The notes beneath the pieces were generated by a model, which worked only from the letters and a program-made list of their open reading frames with translations, was not told the DNA's origin and made no database searches. Below are positions 48,192 to 59,392 of a stretch of 64,000 nucleotides of DNA, piece after piece; position 1 is the first letter of the stretch; every line of letters begins with the position of its first letter. Origin of the DNA: Calliopum simillimum (taxonomy: Eukaryota; Arthropoda; Insecta; Diptera; Lauxaniidae); the NCBI GenBank assembly GCA_951812925.1, contig OX638370.1:100640897-100704896 (forward strand), read 5' to 3'. The position numbers were made by a program, and so were the translations under genes.

Positions 48192-48592
48192 AGGGTGGGT
48201 CGAAAAACTACTTTTTTCACCCTATGTATTTTCAACAGGGCCAGAAATTATCTTTAGTACTTTAATAAGAAGCCCGTAAAATTTAAGCAAGATCCATCCA
48301 ATGGATTTGTGTCAGAATTGAAATGAAATTTGAATTAATTAAAATTTTTCAATTAGTGCTTTTTTCGAGCAGGTTTTTCATTTTTTCAAATTTGGTAATT
48401 TTTTCTTAAATAAATCAACTTTTTTAATAACGCAGCACAATCGGGAAACTTTTCTGCACGAATTTCACTGATAAATCAAAAAAAATTTCAAACTTCAATT
48501 CAATTCTGACACAAATCTATCGTGTGGATCTTTCCTAAATAAGGAAACTTTCTGGCCCTGTCCAAAAAAAAAAAAAATTTTTTTTTCGACCC
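48192..48592. mobile_element. Fold-back MITE within the mariner
   Basis: The ends AGGGTGGGTCGAAAAA and inverse TTTTTTCGACCCACCCT are exact. The inner arms GGATTTGTGTCAGAATTGAA and its complement near 48505 pair as well. GTAT lies on both sides (48187-48190 and about 48601), so the target duplication may be GTAT or TA. It interrupts the transposase right after CSRW. Confidence 0.85.
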
Positions 48593-48964
48593 ACCCTATT
48601 GTATAACCCAGAATTTATCAGTCGCTCAAAAAAGGCTCGCCAAAATGATTTTCTTAACTTATTGTAAACAAAACTAAAAGCACTTGTACATTAAAACGTT
48701 GTGAGTACGTTTATGCTAAAAAATTTCAATCTTCATTATGGTGCTGCCAGGCTTTAGCAATTGACATTAGTGTTGCAAGTTCCCGAAACATAAATAGTAC
48801 ACTACGTATGATATAAAAGGCAGTATTTTCGGGATACAAATAAATATATGGTACAAGCAGAATTCACGAAACATACCAAGTTACCGACTCAAACCATTTT
48901 AGTAATATGCTTGTAAATAACAAATATAGTTTTGGTTGAAACAAATATTTGTTTGTTGCAAATA

Positions 48965-49600
48965 TTCAATTGATAACACATTTGAATTCTATCTCAATAA
49001 CTTTTTTTGACTGATTCAGAGTCGGTGACTCCAAATCTGGAAATCGTTTTTTTTTTTTTTCCTTCAGGTCTGAGATCCAAATTATCCTTGATTTAAAGTG
49101 CAGAAAACGTTATTTTCAGGCATATGGCGTACATCAATTAAATGGCATTGTTCACTTTTGCATCAAATAGCACAAAGCTTTCTCCTTAAAGCATACTTTT
49201 AACTTTTTCAATTGAAAGATTTCTTTCCGAGATATCACCCGTTGAAGTAAAAGTATTGAAAATTCATTTAAAGGACTACGTTAAATTTGTATGCAGTTTA
49301 GATACCTTTACTTTAATGGACTATAGCTCAAAAAGTAATAATCTAATTGAAAAAGTTAAATGTAGGGTTTAAGGAGGAAGCTTAGAGCTACATATTTGAT
49401 GCCATTGGCAAAAGTGAACTGCGCTATTTCCTAGATGTACGCCATATGCCTGAAAATAGCGTTTTTTGCACTTTAAATCAGAGGTAACTCGGATCTCAAG
49501 CCTGAAAGGAAAAAACTTTTAATAGATTCGAAATCAGCGACCCTGAATCAGTAAAAAAAAGTTATCGAGATCAAATACAGATTTTTGTGTTGCACAATGT
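48965..49600. mobile_element. Fold-back element, about 640 bp
   Basis: Arms centred near 49275 share TCTATCTCAATAACTTTTTT, GACTGATTCAGAGTCG, GGCATATGGCGTACAT and TCAATTGAAAGA in inverse. No ORF. Confidence 0.8.
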
Positions 49601-49698
49601 AATTGTTACCAAATCATGCATTTGCTAGAATTGAAATTGTTTAGTCACAAAGACTCTTAGAGGCTTTCTCACAAAACAAATTGTTATTTGATTTACTA

Positions 49699-50992
49699 TG
49701 GCTTGTGCACGATGAAATTAGTGCACGAATTAACTCAAGTATCTTTTAAACTAGTTGATATTAAAACAAAAAATATACGTTTTGATAATGTTTACTTTTA
49801 TTACAAATATATTAAACATTATTGGTTTGTTATGAATAAATTGATTTTTTCCGAAACACCTCCCATTAAACTTTTAATCGTATCTTCAGGGATTTGTTTA
49901 CTTGACACTAACCATTTTCTTGAAAACTATTTGGTGTTTTCAGCAACCTGTTTTGTGTTCTTCATAATTCTTTTTACCAGAGCCCAATATCTTTCGATGG
50001 GCCTGAGCTCCGGGCAGTTAGAAAGATTTGCATATCTAGGTATAAATTTTACATTGTTCTCTTCATACCATTCAACTGCAGATTTTTCGTAATGGCATGA
50101 ATCCAAATCTTGCCAAAAAAAAGTTGAGACCTCATGCTGTCTAATAAATCGTAAAAGACGTTTTTGCAAGCACTTCTGGATATATATTTTGGTGTTAATC
50201 TTCCCATTTGAAACAAATGAATTGCTTCACCTACCACAGCTACAGATTGCCTGCCGTACCAAAAACATCTTTAGAAACTTTGTCTTTTTTGGGGCTTAGG
50301 GTCTTAAACCCTTCTTAAACATTTCCTCTATGATCTGCAAGATAAAAATCGACACCTGGAAGCTGCGAAAAGTCACCAAGAACGTAAGTCTTATAGTCCA
50401 TAATGCAACAGTTAAATATTTTTAATGAATTCTCGGTAAAGTATTTTGGCTCACTTTTTTGCCTCAACGTTCTTTTTGGAATTTCTGCCAAGAACTTTCT
50501 GGACTTTAAATGACTTAAACCCTTCCTTCTTTTAAACTTTTCTGACAAAGGCTTCAGCGCATTGGACTTTCTCAGCTACTTTTCTTCCGATATGTTGGGA
50601 TTTTTCGTAAGAAGAGCTATCACCTTCTTGGCAGCATTAGGGTTATCAAAACCTTTCTTTTTTTCCACTTCCTTGCTTTCTACTAATGATCAAACATTCC
50701 TTATAGGTTTGGATAACACGAGAAGCGCTATTCCGCGAAACCTTAGCTTTTCTAGCAATTGTTTTGAAAGCCCAATTTGGATTTTCGTTAAATATTTTAC
50801 AAACTTTTTCACGCAGTTCTACTTCGCAGCTCATGGTGAAGCCATAAATTAACGAATGAGTAAAGAAAGTAGCACGAAGATTTGCACATAAGTATTAACC
50901 AAAGGCAACTTGATAAAAATTTTTTTGAATTTTTTGAATTTGAACAATGAACAAGTAATAATGTACGCACAAGTTTCATCATGCGCATGCCT
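49699..50992 (-). mobile_element. DD37E (ITmD37E-type) transposon, copy 2
   Basis: Imperfect inverted ends TGGCTTGTGCACGATGAAA and AGGCATGCGCATGATGAAA continue with TTAGTGC/CTTGTGC and are flanked by TA (49697-49698 and 50993-50994). The 1294-bp length suits the family. The ends share little with copy 1 (1034-2292), so these are two distinct subfamilies. Confidence 0.83.
49820..50834 (-). pseudogene. Broken DD37E transposase of copy 2
   Basis: ATG at 50834 begins MSCEVELREKVCKIF and a helix-turn-helix (SRNSASRVIQTYKE) with an RKQGSGKK linker. After frameshifts come PLSEKFKRRKGLSHLKSRK and CCIMDYKTYVLGDFSQLPG, carrying the first D. Then come FFWQDLDSCHY (second D) and ELRPIERYW (E), with 37 residues between them. 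The C-terminus (TIKSLMGGVSEKINLF) reads in another frame near 49870-49820. All three catalytic residues are still visible, but at least three frameshifts or stops break the gene. Confidence 0.87.
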
Positions 50993-51169
50993 TATTTTAA
51001 TTAAGCGAATTATTACTTTATTTTCAGAGTATTTTTTAAAAAAAACTATCTGTTACCCGGTGAGAGTTGCCTCACATTGCTTCCGGTGCCTTCAACATAT
51101 GCACCAAACCTTATTCTTCTACTTTAAATGGTTTCATAGCTATGATTAATTTTGTCCAGGCTGTAGTGT

Positions 51170-51490
51170 TGTCAACTTTTCTAGTTGTCCTATTTTTACC
51201 GATTTTCTCTATGTGTGTGCCAAATTTCATATCTATGTGCTAAATTGTATCTAAGATATTTTGAATTTTGCTTCTTAGGGGCGGAGCACCGCCTATTTTT
51301 CTAATGCGTACTATTTGGCTTAGTGCTTTTTATATATGTTTCAAATTTCATTCTTATGCGTCAAGCATTTTTCTAGCCTATAATTAATATACACTGGAAA
51401 TTACATCGAAATAAGTCAAGGAGTTTTTGATTCTATAAAAAACAGACAGACCAATCAACAAACAAACACATTACTAAACAGTTCAAGCAG
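51170..51490. repeat. Dispersed repeat with GGGGCGGAGCACCGCC
   Basis: Phrases GTGTGCCAAATTTCATATCT, GGGGCGGAGCACCGCC and GACAGACCAATC are the same kind as at 600-800, 17870 and 36450. No gene. Confidence 0.45.
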
Positions 51491-51591
51491 TGCTATATAT
51501 TAAAAGTCTTGAGCTAGTGACTTAATATATTCTTATACATACTACTCAAAAATCATTATGAGACATTAAGTTTTAATTCAAATATATCAAA

Positions 51592-53953
51592 TTATTTCAT
51601 AAAAACCGAAAAAGCTTTTCTTATTACACTGTACTTGATCGCAAAAAGCTCTAAAATAAAAACTCCAAAAGCAATTGCTAGACCTAATGCAAAAAGTATG
51701 AGAGGTCCTTTTAAATGATATAACGATATTATATTGTCTGATCTCCCTCTATAGTTATGATGAGTACGATGCTCTTTGGTGTTTGGTAGCTTGTAATGAA
51801 TAATAAATTGATATGCAATTTGATTATATAAACCAAAATATTTCAAGTCCATAACAATTCTACTGAACTGATTCCTTAAATGTGATACACAAGTATGTGT
51901 AAATTTCCTACAAAACGTCTGATTCATGAACTTTACTTGTAAATTCACATAAGTGTCAAATTTCTCGGACTCAGTTTTGGCAAAATGAGCAAAAGCAGCC
52001 ATGTCCGTGAGAAGTCCAGTTCTTTTTGTTGACGATTTTTCAAAGTCTCTCATTACCTGATATACCGTTGTATTTGAAATAATTAAAAGATCCCTTAGAT
52101 CATTGTGTACCCTACCGCCAGAATTTGTGTCAGTTAAAATGCTATAACTCTGTTGCCGTAGCTCCTCAATTGACCTTGGTAACTGCTTTGAAGGTTGATT
52201 TATCATAAATGAACAAAACAAACTTGCATATGAAGAACCAAAAGTTAATGTTGTAAAACCCCATACTATAAATAGCATTTTTGGTATACTTTTAGGTAGA
52301 TATTTATCGTAGTGGTAACGTTTTAAGATTATTAAGAGCATGCGTAAAATATTGACCATTACAAAGATAATCCATGTTGGAGTACTAAAAGGAAAGAAAA
52401 CTATTTCCAAAGATGTGTATTCTTCAGAGTCCCTTAAAAGTACACGAAGTGAGCTGGACTGATGTGTTTTTAGCGAATCCAAGTGTCGTATGCAAATAGG
52501 TGAGCACTCGCAGTATCCAATCGCAAGATCTGCTTCCGGTTCATTTAACTAAAAATATCACGTTTCAGAGTTATGTAATAAGTTTCGTGACGTAAATACA
52601 AAAAACATTAAAAAATGGAATATCCTAAGGCAAAACATCAGCTCATTTTAATGTTAAGAGCATTTGAGTCCTTACCAACTGAGAGTCTTCTTTAAATGAG
52701 TTATTATCGGATACTTCCCCACCACCAATGTTGATGCTGGCTTTTAGATCAAAAGTAAAATTTAATTTTTTAGCTAATATTTTCAATAGCTCTCCGTCAA
52801 GTCCAGTTATAGAGTTTGCATCCACCAATGGTTCCTTCACCATAACAAATGGTGGTGCAAGAGGGGCTGTAACTTTAATTGGGCACATATTCAAATTAGC
52901 ATGCTTTGCAGGGAATAAGTGGTTAAGACGTAGCCCCTGATGAATTGCTGTACATTTATACAGAAGAATAGGTTTCATAGAACCACATTGCCCATGTGCG
53001 TAAGGAAAGTATGTGTAAATATGAGCCTTATTAGCAATCGGTATGATTATATTGACATCCATCGAAATATGAGTGTGAAATAAATGGAACATTTCTTCTA
53101 AATCTTTTTCAATCAGATACGTAGAATCATCGGGAATCAAGAGGACAGTAAAATAGAAAGATGCACCTGCATTATATTTTCGTGAGATACGATAGGTGCC
53201 TTTAAATAGTTTCCTAATAAAATCAAATTTTATTCATTATTGATTTTGTTTTTTGTTTTTCTAATTGAATTGGTTATTTCTGAAATGCAACAAACTATAT
53301 GATGCTTATGGGAGTATTGAATCAGATGCAACCTTAGGCACTTGTTTTGGTGCATTAACCGCTCTGTGGGGGGTTATCGTTAATCAATATTCCCGGAGAA
53401 TTTTTCTCATAGTGCAATGGAGAATGTACGGCAATCTAAGTAAAATTTCCTGGGAACATTGATTCACGATAACTCCCGTGGTGCTTTTCTTCGTTTCAAA
53501 ATAGTGAAAACATCAGATTTGTTTGTTCTAAAATAACCGACTCAATTGTAATGTGTTGATTGTAACTTACTCTAACGCTTCGTATGTATCAATAAACAGC
53601 AGCACTATTCTGGAGCGTTCAGCGTCTTCCACAGATCCCTCAAAGTATTTCGTATACATGACATCATGTTGCAATACCCTATTAATTAAATCTTTAATTA
53701 TAGAAAGCCGACTTGAGTTTAAGCTGTGGTTTACGATTTCTACATTGCCACGTAGCGCATTGGTGCTTATATTCATAAGATTGGATATGCAGGTCTCTAG
53801 TAAGTTATTGTTATACTCAAATTCATTGGTCCACGTGATCTTCGCAAGCGATACATCACGTTGCATAAAATTTTCAGCATTAGTTACGTGGCCGAAATAA
53901 AGTAAACTTAGAACGGCAAATAAATATAAAGCTAATTTTGTAACCGCACACAT
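51592..53953 (-). CDS. Divergent ionotropic receptor, minus-strand copy (3 exons)
   Basis: A likely ligand-gated cation channel subunit of the insect ionotropic receptor family (chemosensory membrane protein). Exons: 53953-53571, 53213-52676 and 52548-51592, all GT-AG, giving 625 residues plus stop. Residues 1-26 are a signal peptide ending near NAENF. An extracellular N-terminal region with NIS and NSS glycosylation sites runs to about 235. The first ligand-binding half (CPIKVTAPLAPPF, GLDGELLKILAKKLNF, ADLAIGYC) spans exons 2-3. Membrane segment 1 is near 363-382. The pore and second segment near 397-422 include LTFGSSYASLFCSF, like the SYTAxLxxF motif of glutamate receptors. The last segment is near 588-612. 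I see no clear glutamate-binding arginine, which is usual in divergent IRs. Intron 1 carries a MITE. The subfamily is not assigned. Reading frame is intact. Confidence 0.87.
53368..53480. mobile_element. Small MITE in intron 1 of the minus-strand receptor
   Basis: Imperfect inverted ends GGGTTATCGTTAATCAATAT-TCCC (53370) and GGGAACATTGATTCACGATA-ACTCCC. The paralogous intron at 57286-57503 reads straight across this point (CACCACATGAGCGG against CACCAC...ACAGAGCGG), giving an empty site. The host intron is 357 nt against 218 nt. Confidence 0.75.
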
Positions 53954-54180
53954 TTTTCGTATATGATAACTCTGAACAGCTTGATATCTCTGAGCTATGT
54001 GAAAATAATATGTGGAAATCTCTGCTCAAAATGCTACCTAGATGCAAAGATACTCAGTATAATAATTGCACACGATGTTTCAAACTCATCAAATATAATA
54101 TCCTCCTGGGCTTACTATATTACATACATAATAGGTATAGTGTAAAAATTTGTAAGTTTCAAAATATAAAATGTGACAAA
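53954..54180. repeat. Upstream region shared by the two receptor genes, left arm
   Basis: Beyond the ATG, the inverted duplication continues for about 220 bp. TATGATAACTCTGAACAGCT, AATATGTGGAAATCTCTGCT and AGATGCAAAGATACTCAGTA are matched in inverse at 56695-56902. It probably carries the promoter and 5' leader. The ORF in it is not conserved in frame as a protein. No TATA box was identified. Confidence 0.8.
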
Positions 54181-54259
54181 AAAAAAATCTCAAAAATTCA
54201 CTGAAATTGCATTTATATTACTCGCAGCGGTGTAGAGATTAAAATCCAAAAATTCCATG

Positions 54260-54523
54260 TTGCACACACAAAAAATAGAACATAAAATAAATGAAAAAAT
54301 TTATTGAATTTGAGCCGAGAACAGCATTCATTGACTATATGAATCATTTCATAAAATATAAGAAATAAATTCATAAATTTTTATTTTGTTTTTCAAAAAA
54401 TAGAAAAATTTATGAATTTCGTTCTTATATTTTATGAAATGATTCATATAGTCAATGAATGCTGTTCTCGGCTCAAATTCAATGAATTTTTCATTAATAT
54501 TTTGTTGTTTTTTTTATGTGCGC
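54260..54523. mobile_element. Hairpin element in the receptor spacer
   Basis: The arms TTTGAGCCGAGAACAGCATT continuing through CATTGACTATATGAATCATT have an almost perfect inverse at 54432-54482, centred near 54398. TGCACACACA and TGTGCGCA mark the tips. No coding content. Confidence 0.85.
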
Positions 54524-54768
54524 AGAGATCATAAATATGCACGATTTGAAAGTCTGTTCATTTGACCTAATGTGTGCTGGTGAAATACGCTGACTGGGGA
54601 GTTAAAATAAACTGCATTTTTTCATTGATTGTTACATTTTAATGATCTCTCCACTCCATATTTTATATAGCTTTATGGATGTTTATCTCTACAACACTGC
54701 GCAGAAAACATTGATGGAAAACTCTAAAGAGGAAAGCAAATAATATGTAGTATATGTATATACGTAAG

Positions 54769-56528
54769 AGCGCCCATATGTGCGAAATTGTGAATTTGTT
54801 TGCTCCCCGTCCATTTCCTGAAACTAGAGGTCAAAAAAATAAGATCTCAAAAAAAAAAAAATAGGAGTCGGTAGTGGAAAAAACCCAGCCGGTTTTCGAT
54901 CAAAGGTCCAAAAATTGACTTAAAAAAGGCAAGTCGCTTCGACTGCAAGTATCTTGGAAACTATTCAGGTCAACATTATCTTTTTAGAAAGTTTTGGTCC
55001 AAAACTTAAATTTGATGCTGTTTCGGTACAAAAATTTAAATTTTTTAAGAAAATTTTCATGACTATTTTTCTATAAATTGGTTTTTTGTAATTTTTAAAG
55101 GGCAGAATATTTGTTCTGGAATCTTTATGATATAGGAAATTAAATGTTGATTAATTTAAAAAAAAAAAATTATTAAAACATATTAGTTTTTAAGAAATAG
55201 AGCCCGTTTCAAAGTTAAGAAAAAATGTATTTTTTTAATTTTTTCGTCTTAATTTTTAATTTGATAAGAAACCATTTGGATAGTCATATTTCCTAAACTA
55301 ATTTGGGATAGCTAAACACGAAAATAGCATTTTTTTTTTGTTTTAGTGCGTTTTTGGGCTGTTCCAGCAGAGAAAATCGAAAATTTCGAATTTCGTGCAC
55401 ACAGCCCAGGAAAAAATTTAAACCAAGTTGTTGTGAACTGCACAAAGATGTAAAATTATACGTGAGCATTTACTGAATAATAAAAAAAGTTTTCAAAATC
55501 GGTTCATCGAATGGTTATTAAAATGAGGTCGAAAAACTGTATTTTTAAAAAAAGCACTACAAACCAAAACCAAAATAGTCATTTAAGATGTATTTATTGA
55601 TGCTTAATCCGAAACTGGAAGTAAAATTGCAGTATCTCTAATGGTTTGTGAGATTTCTTACCCCTAATGTTCAAAAAGGTCATATAGAACACGCATGAAA
55701 TCTTCTTCTTCAAAATGAGCTATGAAGTGGTCTTGTATGATTTTTCTTTAAAAAATTATGACCATTCTAAAATAACATCATAAAAAATGTAGCAACATGG
55801 CAATTGCTATAGAGAATCCACACATGATTTTTAACTTTCATGATTTCATTTTAAAATGGTCATAGTTTTTCAAAGAAAAATCGCACAAAACCATTTCATA
55901 GCTCATTTTGAAGGCAAAAAGCAGTTCTAAATGATGCATTTAATAATAACTAACAATACATTTTCTTGCATCCAATAAAAAGCGATTAAAAGAAAAATAT
56001 TAATTTACATACTTAATTTTTTTCCAAACTTTGACACCGGCTCCATACCTTAAAACTTAATATTTTTAGATAACTTTTTTTTCTAAATCAATCAAAATTT
56101 AATTCCCTACAACAACAAAAATTGCACAACAAATATTCCGCACTTCGAAAATTACAAAAAACCAATTTATAGCAAAAAAGACATGAAAATTTTCCTAAAA
56201 AATTTAAATTTTTGTACCGAAACAGCAACAAATTTAATTTTTGGACCAAAATTTTTTTAGAGGATAATGTTGACCTAGTCATTCTCTACAAAAGTTGTCT
56301 TAAAAACATTACGAAAAAATTAATAGTTTCGAAGTATCGGGCAGTCGAAGTAACTTGCCTTTTTTTAGTAAATTTTTCGACCTTTGATCGAAAACCGGCT
56401 GGGTTATTTCCACGACCGATTCCTAATTTTTTTTTGAGATCTTATTTTTCGACCTCTAGTTTCAGGAAATGAACGGGAAGCAAACAAATTCACAGCTTTG
56501 CACATTTCAAATATCTTGTGGGCGCTCT
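54769..56528. mobile_element. Long fold-back element between the receptor genes
   Basis: Tips GAGCGCCCA and TGGGCGCTC are inverted, with TAA just outside both ends, a possible 3-bp target duplication. Matching blocks include GAATTTGTTTGC, CCTGAAACTAGAGGTC, ACCGGCTGGGTT/AACCCAGCCGG, ACAAAAATTTAAATTTTTTA and, near the centre (about 55800), AAAATGAGCTATGAA. It is about 1.76 kb and has no transposase. The arms have diverged, so it is not recent. Confidence 0.8.
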
Positions 56529-56694
56529 AATATACTTACATAGTATACCATTGCTAGAACTTTCTCTACACCACTGAAAGTAATACACGTGCAATTTTAA
56601 TGAGTTTGAAATATTATTTTCCTTGTTTGTTTTTTTGTTATTGTTGCCTAATTTGATAGTGCCCAACGTGTTGTGAAGATTATTTTGATGAGTT

Positions 56695-56902
56695 TTAATG
56701 TCTCGAAACTTAAAAATTATTACCCTAGATTGTGTATATTGTAAACCCAGGAGAACACTATATCTGATGAGTTTGAAACATCGTGTGCAATTATTATACT
56801 GAGTATCTTTGCATCTAGGTAGCATTTTGAGCAGAGATTTCCACATATTATTTTCACACAGCTCAGAGATATCAAGCTGTTCAGAGTTATCATATACGAA
56901 AA
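56695..56902. repeat. Upstream region shared by the two receptor genes, right arm
   Basis: Inverse counterpart of 53954-54180, ending at the ATG of the plus-strand receptor. It is likely to hold promoter and leader sequence. The 118-codon minus ORF at 56490-56846 crosses the junction of the fold-back and this arm and is not a gene. Confidence 0.8.
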
Positions 56903-59134
56903 ATGTGTGCGCCTACAAAATTAGCTTTATATTTATTAGCCGTTCTAAGTTTACTTTATTTCGGCCACGTATCTAATGCTGAAAATTTTACGCAACGTGA
57001 TGTATCGCTTGCGAAAATCATGTGGACCAATGAATTTGAGTATAACAATAACTTACTAGAAACCTGTGTATCCAATCTTATGAATATAAGCACCAATGCG
57101 CTACGTGGCAATGTAGAAATCGTATACCGCAGCTTAAACTCAAGTCGGCTTTCTATAATTAAAGATTTAATTGATAGAGTATTGCAACATGATGTCATGT
57201 ATACGAAATACTTTGAAGAATCAGTGGAAGACGCTGAACGCTCCAGAATAGTGCTGCTGTTTATTGATACATACGAAGCGTTAGAGTAAGTTACAATCAA
57301 CACATTACAATTGAAGCGGTTATTTCAGAAGAAAAAAGTCTAGAAAAACACCACATGAGCGGTTAAAGCACCAAAACACAAGCCTAAGGTTGCATCTGAT
57401 TCAATACTCCCTTAAGCATTATATGTTGCATTTCAGAAATAACCGATTCAATTAGAAAAACAAAAAACCAAAATCAATAATAAATAAAATTCGATTTTAT
57501 TAGGAAACTGTTTAAAGGCGCCTATCGCATTTCACGAAAATATAATGCAGGTGCAACTTTCTATTTTACTGTCCTCTTGATTCCCGATGATTCTTCGTAT
57601 CTGATTGAAAAAGATTTAGAAGAAATATTCCATTTATTTCACACTCATATTTCGATGGATGTCAATATAATCATACCGATTGCTAATAAGGCTCATATTT
57701 ACACATACTTTCCTTACACACATGGGCAATGTGGTTCTATGAAACCTATTCTTTTGTATAAATGTACAGCAATTCATCAGGGGCTACGTCTTAACCACTT
57801 ATTCCCTGCAAAGCATGCTAATTTGAATATGTGCCCAATTAAAGTTACAGCCCCTCTTGCACCACCATTTGTTATGGTGAAGGAACCGGTGGTGGATGCA
57901 AACTCTATAACAGGACTTGACGGAGAGCTATTGAAAATATTTGCTAAAAACTTAAATTTTACTTTTGATCTAAAAGCCAGCATCAACATTGGTGGTGGAG
58001 AAGTATACGATAATAACTCATTTAAAGAAGACTCTCAGTGGGTAAGGACTTAAATGCTCTTAACATTAAATTGAGCTGATATTTTGCCTCAGGATAAAAC
58101 GAATATTCCATTTTTTAATGTTTTTTGTATTTACGTCACGACACTTATTACATAACTCTGAAACGTGATATTTTTAGTTAAATGAACCGGAAGCAGATCT
58201 TGCGATTGGATACTGTGAGTGCTCACCTATTTGCATACGACACTTTGGTACGTTTAAAACATCTCAGCACAGCTCACTCCGTATGATCCTAAAGGACTCT
58301 GACGAATACACATCATTGGAAATAGTTTTTTTTCCTTTTAGCACTCCAACATGGATTGTCTTTGTGATGGCCAATATTTTACGCGTGCTCTTAATAATCT
58401 TAAAACGTTACCACTACGATAAATATCTACCCAAAAGTATACCAAAACTGCTATTTATAGTATGGGGTTTTACAACATTAACTTTTGGTTCTTCATATGC
58501 AAGTTTGTTTTGTTCATTTATGATAAATCAACCTTCAAAGCAGTTACCAAGGTCAATTGAGGAGCTGCGGCAACAGAGTTATAGCATTGTAACTGACACA
58601 AATTCTGGCGGTAGGGTACACAATGATCTAAGGGATCTTTTAATTATTTCAAATACAACGGTATATCAGGTAATGAGAGACTTTGAAAAATCGTCAACAA
58701 AAAGAACTGGACTTATCACGGACATAGCTGCTTTTGCTCATTTTCTCAAAACTGAGTCCAAAAAAATTGACACTTATGTGAATTTACAAGTTAAGTTCAT
58801 GAATCAGACGTTTTGTAGGAAATTTACACATACTGGTGTATCACATCTAAGGAATCAGTTCAGCGGAATTGTTATGAACTTGAAATATTTTGGTATATAT
58901 AATCAAATTGCATCTCGATTTGTTTTTGATTACAAACTACCAAAAACCAAAGATCATCGTATTCGTCATGTCTATAGAGGGAGATCAGAGAATATAATAT
59001 CGTTATATCATTTAAAAGGACCTCTCATACTTTTTACATTAGGTCTAGCAATTGCTTTTGGAGTTTTTATTTTAGAGCTTCTTGTGATCAAGTACAATGT
59101 GCTAAGAGAAGGTTTTTCGATTTTTGTCGAATAG
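56903..59134 (+). CDS. Divergent ionotropic receptor, plus-strand copy (3 exons)
   Basis: Paralogue of the minus-strand receptor, with the same role inferred. Exons 56903-57285, 57504-58041 and 58178-59134 (383, 538 and 957 nt) match the other copy exactly in length and phase. Introns of 218 and 136 nt use GTAAGT/TTAG-type sites. The 625-residue product has a signal peptide (1-26), N-terminal region, ligand-binding halves around MCPIKVTAPLAPPF (about 237) and 423-585, membrane segments near 363-382, 397-422 (with SYASLFCSF) and 588-612. I count ten substitutions in the first 128 residues between the copies. Differences are denser at the start of exon 3 and near the end of the second ligand-binding half (residues about 560-585). 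Frame intact; both copies appear functional. Subfamily not assigned. Confidence 0.88.
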
Positions 59135-59386
59135 TAATTTGATAAAAATCGAATAGTCATCAATTGGTTCAATTGTATTTTCCTACAATCGTTGCTAGAA
59201 AATACTTTTCCCAAGAGGTTCGTACATATATGGTATGTACTTGTATATGGAGTTAATATATATATGAATACAGCCAGGTTTTCAACTCAAAAGAATATAC
59301 TCGTATTGTTTCAATTCAATTTCAATGCTTGGATTTTTAAAAATGCTAATTGTTTATACATGTTTTTAAGCACATTTTGTTAACTA

Positions 59387-59392
59387 ATAAAG
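59387..59392 (+). promoter_or_regulatory. Candidate poly(A) signal
   Basis: AATAAA lies 253 nt after the stop of the plus-strand receptor, in TAACTAATAAAGACTC. It is the first canonical hexamer downstream that I noticed. Use is inferred. Confidence 0.35.

Larger units (their letters stand above)
47673..48799 (+). mobile_element. Deleted mariner with long (about 135-bp) inverted ends
   Basis: The left end TACTATTTATATTTCGGGAA matches the inverse of the right end, TTCCCGAAACATAAATAGTA. The match continues for about 135 bp through AGCATAAACGTACTCACAAC to GTTTGTTTTGTTTACA. The interior holds only the N-terminal half of a mariner transposase and a 400-bp MITE, so it is a non-autonomous derivative. 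Confidence 0.85.

Noticed and set aside
56490..56846. 118-codon minus ORF upstream of the plus-strand receptor
   Set aside because: Crosses the fold-back tip and the duplicated promoter arm. The mirror sequence (54010-54204) does not keep the same frame to the same end.
52728..57989. Paired antisense ORFs inside receptor exons (52728-52940, 53553-53900, 56956-57303, 57777-57989)
   Set aside because: Open in both copies only because the sense exons are nearly identical. They are antisense shadows without their own signals.
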